A stretch of DNA of 64,000 bases from JABAAE01 sp036336715 (GCA_036336715.1 JAYZFP010000180.1:1-64000); one strand, 5' to 3'; shown: positions 1 through 9,366, numbered from the stretch's first letter. Notes: a model not told the origin generated them from the sequence alone. Numbers and translations: made by a program.

Positions 1-2
1 TC

Positions 3-1442
3 CGTTTCGATCGGGCCTTCACGCATGCGGGCGTTTGTGCCGTTTTGCGGAGCGGGGTAATCACCGGAGTCTACCCGATCTCCATCGGCTCGCAGCACAT
101 GCGCAGCAACATCATCCCTCCCCCTCACATCAAGTGCTTCACCGAGTACCTTCGGGCCCGCGGCTACTACTGCACCAACCGGAGCAAGACGGATTACCAG
201 TTCGCTCCCCCGGTGACCGCCTGGGACCGGCAAGGCAAAGGGCACGATGACTGGCGGGGGCGCCGGGAAGGACAGCCATTCTTTTCCGTGATCAACCTCA
301 CCGTCTGCCACGAAAGCCAGATTCGCCACGGGGAAAAACGGCATGCCCAGATCCTGAAAAACCTGTCTCCCGGGCAGGTCCACGACCCTGAAAAGGCAGC
401 CAAATCACTTCCTCCGTACCTGCCCAACACCCCTGAGGCAAGAAAAAACTGGGCATGGTATCACGACAACATTTCCGAAATGGATCGGCAGGCGGGGCAG
501 ATTCTCCGCAAACTGGAGGAGGACGGTCTTGCCGACAACACCCTGGTCGTTTTCTGGTCGGATCACGGCCAGGGCATGCCCCGTGGAAAACGCTGGATTT
601 ACGATTCCGGAACCCATGTTCCGGTCATCATGCGATGGCCCGGGCATCTTCCGCAAGATTCGGTGCGGGAGGATATCGTCACCCTGCTGGACCTGACAGC
701 CACGACCCTCTCCGTGGCCGGAGTCACCCCGCCCGATCACCTGCATGGCCGCATTCTGATCGGTGAGAAAAAACAGCCTGAACCGGATTACATTTTCTTT
801 CACCGCGACCGGATGGATGAAGCTTATGAATTACAACGCGGGGCCAGGAACCGCAGGTACCGTTACATTCGCAACTACGAACCTGAAAAGACCTACGCCC
901 AGGGAATTGACTACATGGACCTGATGCCAGCGATGATCAAATGGCGTGAACTGAATCGGTCAGGTGAATTAAACCCGGTTCAGAGTCTCTGGTTTGCAAA
1001 ACCCAAACCCATCGAAGAACTCTACGACTGCGCTGCCGATCCCCACAACATAAAAAACCTGGCATCCCAGCCCGAGCACGCCGGGACACTGGCTGCCATG
1101 CGAAAAGCAACCGAAGACTGGCAGGACCGGGTCGGCGACCTGGGCATGGTTGCCGAGCCGATATTGATGGAACGCATTTCGGGTTTCAAGGTCAAGGTGG
1201 CACAACCTGTCATCCAATTTGACGAGTCAACTGGCAAGGCAACTGGCAAGTCCGCATCGATTGCATGCTCCACAAAGGGTGCATCGATCACTTATCGGGT
1301 CAAAACTCCCTCTGGTTGGTCCGCTTGGAAACTCTACAGTCAACCGGTTGCTCTCCGGGCAGCTGTCTCTGCCATTGAGGCCAAGGCATGTCGCATCGGT
1401 TGCGGTAGCAGTTCCGTTGCGACTGCCGGTTGGACTCCCTGA
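3..1442 (+). CDS. Sulfatase, 5' end cut by window edge
   Basis: This is a type I sulfatase (alkaline phosphatase superfamily), predicted to hydrolyse sulfate esters of polysaccharides outside the cytoplasm. The frame is open from the first bases, so the real start and the N-terminal metal-binding Asp pair lie upstream; 479 residues are visible. The nucleophile region is CAVLRSG at nt 36-56, where the family normally has C-x-P/A-S/T-R. Further family marks are SDHG near nt 560 and GTHVPVIMRWPG near nt 610-645. The last 70 or so residues (SIACSTKGASITYR...IEAKACRIG) resemble a chitobiase/beta-hexosaminidase C-terminal beta domain, often found at the end of planctomycete sulfatases. The family call is sure; the substrate is unknown. 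Confidence 0.88.
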   Translation, partial: RFDRAFTHAGVCAVLRSGVITGVYPISIGSQHMRSNIIPPPHIKCFTEYLRARGYYCTNRSKTDYQFAPPVTAWDRQGKGHDDWRGRREGQPFFSVINLTVCHESQIRHGEKRHAQILKNLSPGQVHDPEKAAKSLPPYLPNTPEARKNWAWYHDNISEMDRQAGQILRKLEEDGLADNTLVVFWSDHGQGMPRGKRWIYDSGTHVPVIMRWPGHLPQDSVREDIVTLLDLTATTLSVAGVTPPDHLHGRILIGEKKQPEPDYIFFHRDRMDEAYELQRGARNRRYRYIRNYEPEKTYAQGIDYMDLMPAMIKWRELNRSGELNPVQSLWFAKPKPIEELYDCAADPHNIKNLASQPEHAGTLAAMRKATEDWQDRVGDLGMVAEPILMERISGFKVKVAQPVIQFDESTGKATGKSASIACSTKGASITYRVKTPSGWSAWKLYSQPVALRAAVSAIEAKACRIGCGSSSVATAGWTP

Positions 1443-1490
1443 TGCCCGCAAAGGAGCCACCCCATCAATTCCGGACAGACGTTACCGCTT

Positions 1491-1951
1491 TTGAGAATCG
1501 TCTCGGGTGGTCAATCGGGAGTGACCGGGCCGCCCTGGACGCCGCCATCCTTCTTGAGATCGACCATGGCGGCTGGTGCCCCCGGGGAAGGCGTGCCGAG
1601 GACGGACCGATTGAGCCTCACTACCAGTTGCAGGAAACTACCGAATCCGGGTATGCGGTCCGCACCGAGAAAAACGTGGTCGAATCCGACGGAACCCTGG
1701 TTTTTTGCCGGGGCCCCCTGACCGGGGGAACCCACCTGACCGTACGACTGGCCCACAACCATCGACGTCCCTTGCTGATTCTTGATCTTTCCCAAGAACA
1801 AACGGAAGAGCAGGCATCTGAAAAAATCCGGATTTGGATTGCCGAAAACCGCATCCATTGCATGAATGTGGCCGGTCCCCGGGAGTCCACGGCGAAGGGC
1901 ATTGGACGTCATGTGAAAGCGATCCTGATCAGCGCATGCAGCCGGTCGTGA
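1491..1951 (+). pseudogene. Putative molybdenum carrier-like protein, frameshifted
   Basis: This matches the small Rossmann-like proteins annotated as putative molybdenum carrier (cpSL/YpsA-like), usually about 150-170 residues. The N-terminal motif RIVSGGQSGV reads in one frame from a TTG at 1491. The continuation DRAALDAA, then HGGWCPRGRRAEDGPI, GPLTGGTHLTVRLA and MNVAGPRES, reads in the next frame to the stop at 1949-1951. The family motif SGGQ-x-GVDRAALDAA runs across the junction, and one missing G at about 1523 (gtgacc where gtggacc is expected) explains the break. Rejoined, the protein would be about 153 residues. It lies 48 bp after the sulfatase stop. The break may be a real mutation or a base error. 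Confidence 0.75.
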
Positions 1952-2034
1952 CAAGTGCCTGACCGGTCTTGCTGCGGGTAATTACAATAAAGGATACCGA
2001 CCCTCCTTGTAAAAACCGGTAATTGGGACTGCAA

Positions 2035-4608
2035 ATGAAAAACAGAATGTTTCCATGGATCGCCTGCCTCCTGCTTCTGGTTGCCGGCTCTCTCGAAGTG
2101 GCACCCGCTGACGAGTCTGATTACCAGTACCTTCCCGATGATTTGAAGGTCGATCCCAAAATCCCCACACCCAGGCAGCACCTCGGCTTCCGGATTGGTG
2201 AACGCCACCTTCAACACCACCAGCTGGTTTCCTACCTGAGGCGCCTCGCCCAGGTTTCGCCACGGGTCTCTCTTCAGGTTTATGCCTACACCCATGGGGG
2301 AAGACCCTGCGTCATGCTGACCATCACTTCTCCGCAGAACCACGATAAAATACAGGACATTCGCCAGGCCCACCGCCGACTTGCCCAGCCCCGACTCGCG
2401 GAAAAGGTGGACACCGCAACCCTGCCAGCGGTAATCAACATGGGCTACGGAGTTCACGGCGACGAGTCGAGCGCTTCGAACGCCTCGGCGGTCGTCGCGT
2501 ACTACCTCGCTGCCGGACAGGACAAAACCGTGCAATCCATCCTGCGCGACTGTGTGGTCCTGCTCGATCCGAGCCTCAACCCGGACGGGTTCAACCGTTT
2601 TGCGAGTTGGGCCAACGGGCATGTGGGGCGGGTCCAGAATGCAGACCCCAACCATGCCGAGCATAACCAGCCCTTTCCGGGAGGCCGGGTCAATTACTAC
2701 TGGTTTGACCTGAACCGGGACTGGCTTCCGGCTCAGCACCCAGAAAGCCAGGGCCGCCTGAGGATCTATCACTCATGGAAACCGAATGTCGTTCTTGATT
2801 TCCACGAGATGGGCACCAATTCAACCTATTTCTTCCAACCAGGCATCCCGACCCGCAACAATCCACTGACACCAAAACAGAACTATGACCTGACCAGGGA
2901 AATGTCCCTTTACCACGCTCGTGCACTCGACCGGATCGGTTCGCTTTACATGACCGAAGAGAGGTTTGACGATTTCTACATGGGCAAGGGTTCCACGTAT
3001 CCCGACCTGCACGGTTCGGTGGGAATTCTCTTCGAACAGGCAAGCTCCCGCGGGCACCGGCAGGAAAACTCCGCCGGCACACTGACTTTTCCGTTCACCA
3101 TCCGCAACCAGGTAACTACCTCGCTATCCAGCCTGCAGGCCACGGTCAACCTGAGAAAGAAGCTCCTGCAGTTCAAGCAGGAATTCTACAGGCAGTCGAT
3201 CGAAAAAGCTGCCGAACTCGATTATGCGCAGATCGAGTTTCGCTGCGATTTTGACCAGGCCCGGCTGATGAAATTTGCCGAAGTCCTCCTGCGGCACGAC
3301 ATTCAGGTTTTTCAGCGGAACACAGGCCGGGGATTAGTCCTCTCGGTTCCGGTTCAACAGCCGGAATTCCGTTTCCTCCTTTCTCTTACGGAAAAAAGGA
3401 CCCAATTTGAAGAAAACATCTTTTACGACGTTTCCACCTGGCACCTGGCGTCCGCATTTGGAGTCCAGGCATTTCACAGGAAAAAGCCGCTGGACCGGAA
3501 ACGTTTCAAGCGCATTCAACTGGACCAGCTGGTTCGCCCGGATACCGACAAACAGAAACTCAACGAGGGTGCACTGGCCTACGTGATCGACTGGCGGTCT
3601 TCGCAGGCGGCACCCACACTGGCACGCTTGCTGGAAGCGGGCATCAAGGTGCGGGTCGCAAAAAAACCGTTTTCACTCGCGGTGGAGGGCCGGGAGATTC
3701 GCCTGCCCCATGGTTCCCTGATGGTCCCGGTCGGAATCCAGCCGGATAAACGGAAACGCATCCTGGCTCTCCTGGCCGACCAACAGGCTCCCGTGTACGC
3801 TCTGGATTCGGGTCTGACCCCCTCCGGAATCGACCTGGGGAGTTCGCAGTTTGCGGCGATCGATTCCCCAAGGGTCGCCCTGTTGATGGGCGACGGCGTC
3901 AGTCGTTACGAAGCGGGTGAGGTCTGGCATCTTTTTGACACCCGGCTGCAGATGCCGCTGACCCTTCTGCAAACAGGCAGCGTCGACGGTGTCAATCTTT
4001 CCCGTTACAACCAGCTTGTCCTGGTCAGTGGTTCCTACGGTTCGCTTTCCGATCGTGCCGTGGAAGCGATTCGAAACTGGGTCGAAACAGGGGGCAACCT
4101 GGTACTGATCGGTTCGTCGATCAACTGGGCACGTTCAAGAAACCTGGTGGAGATCCAACTGGTCTCCACGGAACCAGGTGCCACCGCCCCAAAACCGGGG
4201 GAGAACGAACCACCGCTGCAACGTCCCTTTGACCAGGCCCGAAACGATGCGGCGCTGCAACTGATCAGTGGAGCGATCTTTGAAGCCCGGATCGATACCA
4301 CCCACCCACTCTGCTACGGCTACCACGGCAACACGCTCCCCGTATTCCGAAACAACCGGGTCATCGTTCAACCGGGCAAAAACCCCTACGCCAATCCGAT
4401 GCTCTATTCGCCCGAACCGCAGATTGCCGGCTATTGCTCAAAAGAGAACCTCCAAAGACTGAAAAACTCGGCCGCCGCAATCTCCCTGGTGAAGGGGCGG
4501 GGTACGATTCAGGTCATTCCCCAGAACCCGAATTTCAGGGCCTTCTGGTATGGGACCAATCGACTTTTTCACAATGCGATCTTTTTTGGTCCCCAGACCC
4601 GGAATTAG
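2035..4608 (+). CDS. M14-family zinc carboxypeptidase-like exoprotein
   Basis: An 857-residue exported metallopeptidase-like protein. A signal peptide (MKNRMFPWIACLLLLVAGS) opens it. The N-terminal half has the M14 layout: zinc ligands H141 and E144 in VHGDES, a LNPDGFNRF segment, the third ligand H257 in LDFHEMGTN, and a candidate catalytic Glu near 334 in GILFEQASS. The remaining 450 or so residues end in a glutamine-amidotransferase-like region (LVLVSGSYGS, WVETGGNLVLIG), a layout seen in large secreted M14 relatives. It probably trims peptides in the periplasm or outside the cell. The ATG at 2035 is preferred over an in-frame TTG at 2023 because it starts directly at the signal peptide. 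The substrate is unknown. Confidence 0.85.
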   Translation: MKNRMFPWIACLLLLVAGSLEVAPADESDYQYLPDDLKVDPKIPTPRQHLGFRIGERHLQHHQLVSYLRRLAQVSPRVSLQVYAYTHGGRPCVMLTITSPQNHDKIQDIRQAHRRLAQPRLAEKVDTATLPAVINMGYGVHGDESSASNASAVVAYYLAAGQDKTVQSILRDCVVLLDPSLNPDGFNRFASWANGHVGRVQNADPNHAEHNQPFPGGRVNYYWFDLNRDWLPAQHPESQGRLRIYHSWKPNVVLDFHEMGTNSTYFFQPGIPTRNNPLTPKQNYDLTREMSLYHARALDRIGSLYMTEERFDDFYMGKGSTYPDLHGSVGILFEQASSRGHRQENSAGTLTFPFTIRNQVTTSLSSLQATVNLRKKLLQFKQEFYRQSIEKAAELDYAQIEFRCDFDQARLMKFAEVLLRHDIQVFQRNTGRGLVLSVPVQQPEFRFLLSLTEKRTQFEENIFYDVSTWHLASAFGVQAFHRKKPLDRKRFKRIQLDQLVRPDTDKQKLNEGALAYVIDWRSSQAAPTLARLLEAGIKVRVAKKPFSLAVEGREIRLPHGSLMVPVGIQPDKRKRILALLADQQAPVYALDSGLTPSGIDLGSSQFAAIDSPRVALLMGDGVSRYEAGEVWHLFDTRLQMPLTLLQTGSVDGVNLSRYNQLVLVSGSYGSLSDRAVEAIRNWVETGGNLVLIGSSINWARSRNLVEIQLVSTEPGATAPKPGENEPPLQRPFDQARNDAALQLISGAIFEARIDTTHPLCYGYHGNTLPVFRNNRVIVQPGKNPYANPMLYSPEPQIAGYCSKENLQRLKNSAAAISLVKGRGTIQVIPQNPNFRAFWYGTNRLFHNAIFFGPQTRN

Positions 4609-4716
4609 GGAATACTCAGAGCAATCACTTTTCTCTTGACATACGTCACGGCAGGTGAAAAAACAGATCTCGCGGCAGGAGCCGAGTCTCTTGCCATAGG
4701 CCGGGCACAAATGTCC

Positions 4717-4736
4717 GCATCCGGTTTCCCGGATGC
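4717..4736. other. Perfect 8-bp hairpin upstream of desaturase
   Basis: GCATCCGG and CCGGATGC pair around a TTTC loop, 38 bp before the desaturase start. No U-tract follows, so it is not a standard intrinsic terminator. It could be a leader structure or simple chance. The rest of the 166-bp gap shows nothing I recognise. Confidence 0.4.
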
Positions 4737-4774
4737 CCCGCAAGCCTGTTTTCAAAAGAGCCCCGTAACTTCCC

Positions 4775-6316
4775 ATGTCGTCACCGCCTCTGTCTGCCCA
4801 GCGGCCGAGGTGTGAATTCAAATACCTGAACTGGATTGAATTGAATCCCCCCACGCTGTCCAAGGACCAATACCGCGAACTGCTGGAAAAGGCCCGCCGC
4901 TCCGGATTCCGCGATTCCCGCGTAGAGTGGTTCCTGGTACCGGCGGCCTTCCTGATTTATGCGGCCTGCACACTCTGGATTTCCGTCTTCCCGCCGGGAC
5001 TGCCTCTGGCCGGAGCGATCTCGGGAGTGGCGATCCTGGTTCTTGCCGTGGTGCAGCACGAATGTGCCCACTGAACGTTGCTTTCCTCCGCCGCTGCCAA
5101 TGACCGTCTGGGCATGCTCTGCAGCCTGCTGACCCTTTTGCCACACCAGGCTTTTATTCGGGGTCACCGTGCCCATCACCGGTTCGCGGGAAACCGCTCC
5201 GGCCTCGACCCGACAGGGCCGAGGGTGATCCCGGATCGCATCTGGCTGCATTTACTGCTTCGGCTACGAATCATCCCCTTTCTGTTTTATGCCGGCGTCT
5301 ACTTTCCCTATTTTTTTCATGATTACTTTCCAACGGTCGGTCGGCGTTGCTTCCGCCACCTCCTGGGGACCCTGGCATCCATCTTGGCCATTCATCTCTG
5401 GATTGGCGTCCTTTTGCAAACCCCCTGGCAATATCCCCTGTTTGTTTTACTGGCGCACGTTTTCCACGGCATTTATTACGAGCACCTGTTCACGCAAAAT
5501 CAGCACGCTGGCCTGCTGCCCGATTCCAGCCGTTCGGTTTTTCGATATCGGGAACAGGGAAACTTTTCCCGTAGCGTGGAAACACCGTTTGCCCGTTGGC
5601 TCCTTTATTTCAACCTGCACAAGGAACATCATCTCTACCCCAATGCCAATTACCGCCTGCTGCCGATCCTCCACGAGCTGATTGAAAAAAAATATCCTGA
5701 AATCCTGGAATATACCTCGCGGGATACGGGTCCCGTTCGTGTCAAACCGGGGGACGGCCGATCCCTCGGATTCCCCCTTGCCGGAGTCCGGGTTGCGGTC
5801 AGGTACGATGATCCATCGCAGCAACTGGGGCAACTGTTCGTGCAGACCGTTTTCGGTTCCCGATTGACCTGCGACCAGGGCCAACCCGCGTGGTTTCCAA
5901 CCGGCGATCTCGTCCAGGTACGCCACGACGAGATTTTTTACTTGGGTCGTCGTTCAGAAAGAACGGCAGCAAGCGGTTTTGGCGAAAACATGTCGACCGG
6001 GGAAATCGAAAACAGATTCCTCGAGGAGACAGGCCAATTCCTGGTCTGTCTCGATGGTGGGGTCAGTGATGGCCTGGTGGCTCTTGTGTTTGCAGTCAAA
6101 CCGGATGACACCTGCCCCTGGATTCGGGAGCTGGACCATTGCAATGCCTTGGCTGCCAAAAAGGCGAAGCTGAACTGCGGTCCCGCACTCAGGATCGATT
6201 CGGTTGCCTGTGTGGAAAAAGCCTGTCCCCTGACAGCCAGTGGCAAAGTGGATCTGGCGCAGGTACGACGCGAACATGCCGCCCTGATTTCCACCCTTGC
6301 GCAATGGCGGGCATGA
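4775..6316 (+). pseudogene. Fatty acid desaturase / acyl-adenylase C-terminal fusion with in-frame TGA
   Basis: The frame stays the same across a TGA at 5072-5074, giving 513 codons in total. The first part is a membrane fatty acid desaturase with all three histidine boxes: HECAH (residues 95-99), HRAHH (131-135) and HKEHH (282-286), plus hydrophobic segments. The TGA sits exactly where the family has Gly in HECxHG, so a GGA to TGA change is the simplest reading. From about residue 325 the protein becomes the C-terminal part of an ANL (acyl-CoA synthetase/adenylation) enzyme: WFPTGDL, FYLGRRSERTAASGFGEN and PLTASGKVD with the usual catalytic Lys. The ANL N-terminal core is absent. It is a pseudogene if the stop is real; otherwise it is a chimeric lipid-modifying enzyme. 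Confidence 0.8.
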
Positions 6317-6872
6317 GGAAAACGTATTCGCTATAAACAAGGACCGGGTCCCAGGGCATCCCGCCGATTCGGGACCCCCGCCAGGTAATTAGTTCGCTGG
6401 AAACGAGGGTCCAAAATCATTGCCAACATTCCTGGACCGGCTAGGTTCCCCAGTCATGCGGACCAGGTTACTCATGGAAAATCCTCCGGCCTGCTTTCGT
6501 TTCCCCGAGGCCAAAACCTGACGACTCGTCCACGGAGCGGAAGAGGCCACCGTTTCCCGGGTGGCAGCTTCCGGAAAGCGGAAAAACAGGGACAGCGGTT
6601 GTCCCCGGGGTTCTCGGCAAACTTTCACTCATGCCTTTGGCAGTCCTTTCCACCGTAAACATGATTAAAGGAGACCTTGGCTCCGCAACTCACAACGGCA
6701 CTCTGCAGTCCTTTACGGCCGGAAAAAGCTGGTTTAAGGTAGTTCGGGTCTGCTTGGGAAGAGGCGAAACCTCGCCCGATCCAAGGCATTTTTTCGGATC
6801 TTCGAAAACATCCGACCGACTGCCCCCGGACTCACTCACTCCCCAAAAATTCTGAAACCAAAGGAAACCGTT
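6317..6872. other. 556-bp intergenic region before the ammonium transporter
   Basis: No convincing gene is present. It holds a GGGTCCC/GGGACCC inverted repeat (6346-6352 with 6371-6377, no U-tract) just after the desaturase gene, and a symmetrical two-stem hairpin at 6538-6573. An AAGGA ribosome-binding site lies just before the GTG at 6873. Short ORFs on both strands lack family signatures. Confidence 0.6.
6538..6573. other. Two-tier symmetrical hairpin
   Basis: CGGAAG pairs with CTTCCG, and inside it GCCACC pairs with GGTGGC. The two stems are separated by a symmetrical AG/AG internal loop, with an 8-nt apical loop. All 12 pairs are Watson-Crick. It lies about 300 bp upstream of the ammonium transporter. 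It may be part of an uncharacterised leader or small RNA. Confidence 0.4.
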
Positions 6873-8366
6873 GTGCGTTTTGCGCCCCAAACGCTGCTGG
6901 CCATTCTGGCTTTGTTGATTGGTTCCTTCGCCGCACAGGCCCAGGAAAAGAACGAAATTCCCTCGCCAGCCGGAAAAGACGCTACCTCAACCGAACCCGG
7001 TTCAGAAAGCCGATCCAACTCACCGGATCCGTCCGGGGCAGAAAACGAGGATCAGCTACCGTCGGGCCTGGAAGATCAGATCAAGAACCTGGAACAGCAG
7101 ATCGCTGCCTCGGCCCGAGCGGGTCACACGGCATGGATGATGACTGCTGCGGCCCTGGTACTCTTCATGACGGCACCCGGTCTGGCACTGTTTTATGGAG
7201 GACTGGTTCGGCAAAAAAATGTCCTCAGCGTCATGATGCAGTGTCTGTTTCTGATGGGCATGATGACCCTGCTGTGGGCGGTTTGCGGTTATAGCTTTGC
7301 CTTCGGTGGCCAGGGGGCTTACTTCGGAAATCTTGACCATCTGTTCATGAACGGAATCACCCTCAAGAACGGGGTCGCCCCGGGTGGAGACATCCCGGAC
7401 CTGGTCTTCATGGTCTTCCAGGGGATGTTCTTTATCATTACGCCAGCACTGATCTGTGGCGCTTTTGCCGAGCGGATGAAGTTCTGCACGATGGTTACTT
7501 TTTCAATTCTGTGGGGCCTGCTGGTCTATTGTCCCCTGTGCCACTGGGTCTGGCACGACAAAGGGATCCTCTACCATGGTGGTGACAACGCCTGGGCCGG
7601 TGGAGCCATCGACTTTGCCGGAGGCACGGTCGTTCACATGAGCTCCGGGATCTCGGCTCTGCTGGTTGCCGTGCTGCTTGGACAGAGAATCGGTTTCGGC
7701 ACCAAGGACCTTCGCCCCCACAACCTCACCTACACAGCCATGGGTGCGGCGATGCTTTGGGTGGGTTGGTTCGGGTTCAACGCTGGAAGCGCCGCCGCTT
7801 CCAACGACAGTGCCGCCAACGCTTTCGTAGTGACTCATTTTTCCGCTGCAGCTGGTGCGGTCGCCTGGGCCATGATGGAATGGGTTGCCCGTGGAAAACC
7901 GTCTATCCTGGGCACCGCCTCGGGAGCGGTTGCAGGACTGGTCTGCATCACTCCGGCATCCGGCTGTGTACACCCCATGCCGGCGATCCTGCTGGGACTG
8001 GCTGCAGGCGTCGCCTGCTATTATGCCTGCGGAGCACTGAAATCAGCGTTCGGTTATGACGATTCCCTGGACGCCTTTGGCGTCCATGGTGTGGGGGGAA
8101 CTTTGGGTGCGCTGCTGATCGGCATCTTTGCAACAACGGAAGTCAGCCCGGGTGGGGCAAATGGCCTTTATTACGGTGGAGGAATGTCGCTGATGATTGG
8201 GCAGGTGGTCGCCGTGCTGGTCACATTCGCTTTTTCGCTGGTGGCAACCTTTGCAATCCTCAAATTGCTGGACGCAACCCTTGGCTTGCGGGTCGTCCAG
8301 GAAGACGAGGTACGCGGCCTGGACCTGACAGAACACGGTGAAGAAGGCTACATCTTCAATCGTTGA
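6873..8366 (+). CDS. amt: Ammonium transporter (Amt family)
   Basis: A 497-residue ammonium channel of the inner membrane, with about 11 hydrophobic segments. The pore twin histidines are present at H255 (GGTVVHMSSG) and H405 (FGVHGVGGTLG), along with the GAFAERMKF segment and the C-terminal EHGEEGY that regulates closure and PII binding in this family. The start is GTG with AAGGA about 8 nt upstream. An unusual feature is a signal peptide followed by about 60 Ser/Pro/Glu-rich residues and a short coiled coil (LEDQIKNLEQQIAAS) before the first transmembrane helix, an extra extracytoplasmic extension compared with E. coli AmtB. No glnK/PII gene is adjacent. A clear terminator follows. Confidence 0.95.
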   Translation: MRFAPQTLLAILALLIGSFAAQAQEKNEIPSPAGKDATSTEPGSESRSNSPDPSGAENEDQLPSGLEDQIKNLEQQIAASARAGHTAWMMTAAALVLFMTAPGLALFYGGLVRQKNVLSVMMQCLFLMGMMTLLWAVCGYSFAFGGQGAYFGNLDHLFMNGITLKNGVAPGGDIPDLVFMVFQGMFFIITPALICGAFAERMKFCTMVTFSILWGLLVYCPLCHWVWHDKGILYHGGDNAWAGGAIDFAGGTVVHMSSGISALLVAVLLGQRIGFGTKDLRPHNLTYTAMGAAMLWVGWFGFNAGSAAASNDSAANAFVVTHFSAAAGAVAWAMMEWVARGKPSILGTASGAVAGLVCITPASGCVHPMPAILLGLAAGVACYYACGALKSAFGYDDSLDAFGVHGVGGTLGALLIGIFATTEVSPGGANGLYYGGGMSLMIGQVVAVLVTFAFSLVATFAILKLLDATLGLRVVQEDEVRGLDLTEHGEEGYIFNR

Positions 8367-8413
8367 TCCGTTGCGGTAGCGCAACCTGACAGCCAGGGCG
8401 AAAAAACCAGAAC

Positions 8414-8439
8414 TGCCCGGCCCCGACGCCGGGCATTTT
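8414..8439 (+). terminator. Rho-independent terminator after amt
   Basis: TGCCCGGC and GCCGGGCA form a perfect 8-bp stem with a CCCGAC loop, followed by TTTT, 47 bp after the amt stop codon. Confidence 0.85.
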
Positions 8440-8556
8440 CATGCGCCTTTTTTGATAGAAAACCGGCAGTGAGCCCCGCCGATTCTCCAAGTTTGCGATC
8501 CAGCCGGTACCCATCTATGATGGCGGCGTCCCCTGGTCCCATCGAGAAAGGCTGCC

Positions 8557-9366
8557 ATGAACCGACTGTCAAGAAGAACCTTTGTAGCAACCTCCACACT
8601 GGCCGCCGCTGCACCCCTGGCGACATCCGTGTTTGCTGCGCCCGTACGAGAAGATTGGATTCAGCTTTTTGATGGCAAATCACTCAAAGGCTGGCACAGG
8701 AATCCCAAGCGGATCGGGCACGGTACCGGGGGAATCTGGAAAGCCGAAAAAGGAACCCTCACCGGCGAACAGGATCCCCCGGGTTCGGGCAACGGCGGCA
8801 TTCTGTTGAGCGATCAGAAGTTTGGTGATTTTGAAGTAGAAATCGACATGAAGCCCGATTGGGGTGTCTGCTCAGGATTTTTCATCAGAGGGAATGATCA
8901 AGGCCAATGCATCCAGATGATGGTGGACTACCACGACAACGGGAATGTGGGGCATCTTTATGGAGAAGGAACCGGTAGTTTCAATACCCGGACGTTTGAC
9001 ATCAACGGACGGCTCGAGGGGAAAAAGCTGGTTGGCATGGAGACAGCAAAACACCGCACTGCCGATGAGGTGGGCCTGGTATCAAGCTGCAAACCGGATG
9101 AATGGGTCCGGGCCTGGAAACTGAACGACTGGAACACCGCCCGTGTCCGGGTGGTCGGAAAATACCCGCGAATCACGACCTGGATCAACCATACGGAAAT
9201 TTGCGAATTCGATGGCGGCACATCCAAGCTCAAGGGTTATGACCGTGAAAAGGTCGCCAAATCACTGGGACGTGAAGGGAGCATTGCCGTTCAGGTCCAC
9301 GGGGGTCTCGGTTGGCCCAAAGGTGCCAAATGCCGCTGGAAGAACATTCGGGTAAAGAAACTGTGA
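8557..9366 (+). CDS. DUF1080 / 3-keto-disaccharide hydrolase-like protein
   Basis: A 269-residue exported protein with a DUF1080 (3-keto-disaccharide hydrolase-like) concanavalin-type fold. The leader NRLSRRTFVATSTLAAAAP is a Tat-type signal. Family marks follow: IQLFDGKSLKGWH near residue 35, GGILLSDQKFGDFEVEIDMK near 85-105, a GSGFF-like segment (VCSGFFIRGND), and the C-terminal CRWKNIRVKKL. Characterised members act on sugars oxidised at C3, often beside Gfo/Idh/MocA oxidoreductases; such a gene occurs 8.5 kb downstream. The gene has its own ATG and stands alone, starting after the amt terminator. The fold family is sure; the exact substrate is not. Confidence 0.85.
   Translation: MNRLSRRTFVATSTLAAAAPLATSVFAAPVREDWIQLFDGKSLKGWHRNPKRIGHGTGGIWKAEKGTLTGEQDPPGSGNGGILLSDQKFGDFEVEIDMKPDWGVCSGFFIRGNDQGQCIQMMVDYHDNGNVGHLYGEGTGSFNTRTFDINGRLEGKKLVGMETAKHRTADEVGLVSSCKPDEWVRAWKLNDWNTARVRVVGKYPRITTWINHTEICEFDGGTSKLKGYDREKVAKSLGREGSIAVQVHGGLGWPKGAKCRWKNIRVKKL

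Noticed and set aside
1909..2772. 287-codon minus-strand ORF over the M14 gene
   Set aside because: It lies opposite a confident coding region and contains no recognisable domain.
5072..5160. TGA in the desaturase as a selenocysteine codon
   Set aside because: The family has Gly at this position, no redox chemistry is expected there, and no convincing SECIS-type hairpin or Sec machinery gene is visible. A point mutation or base error is simpler.
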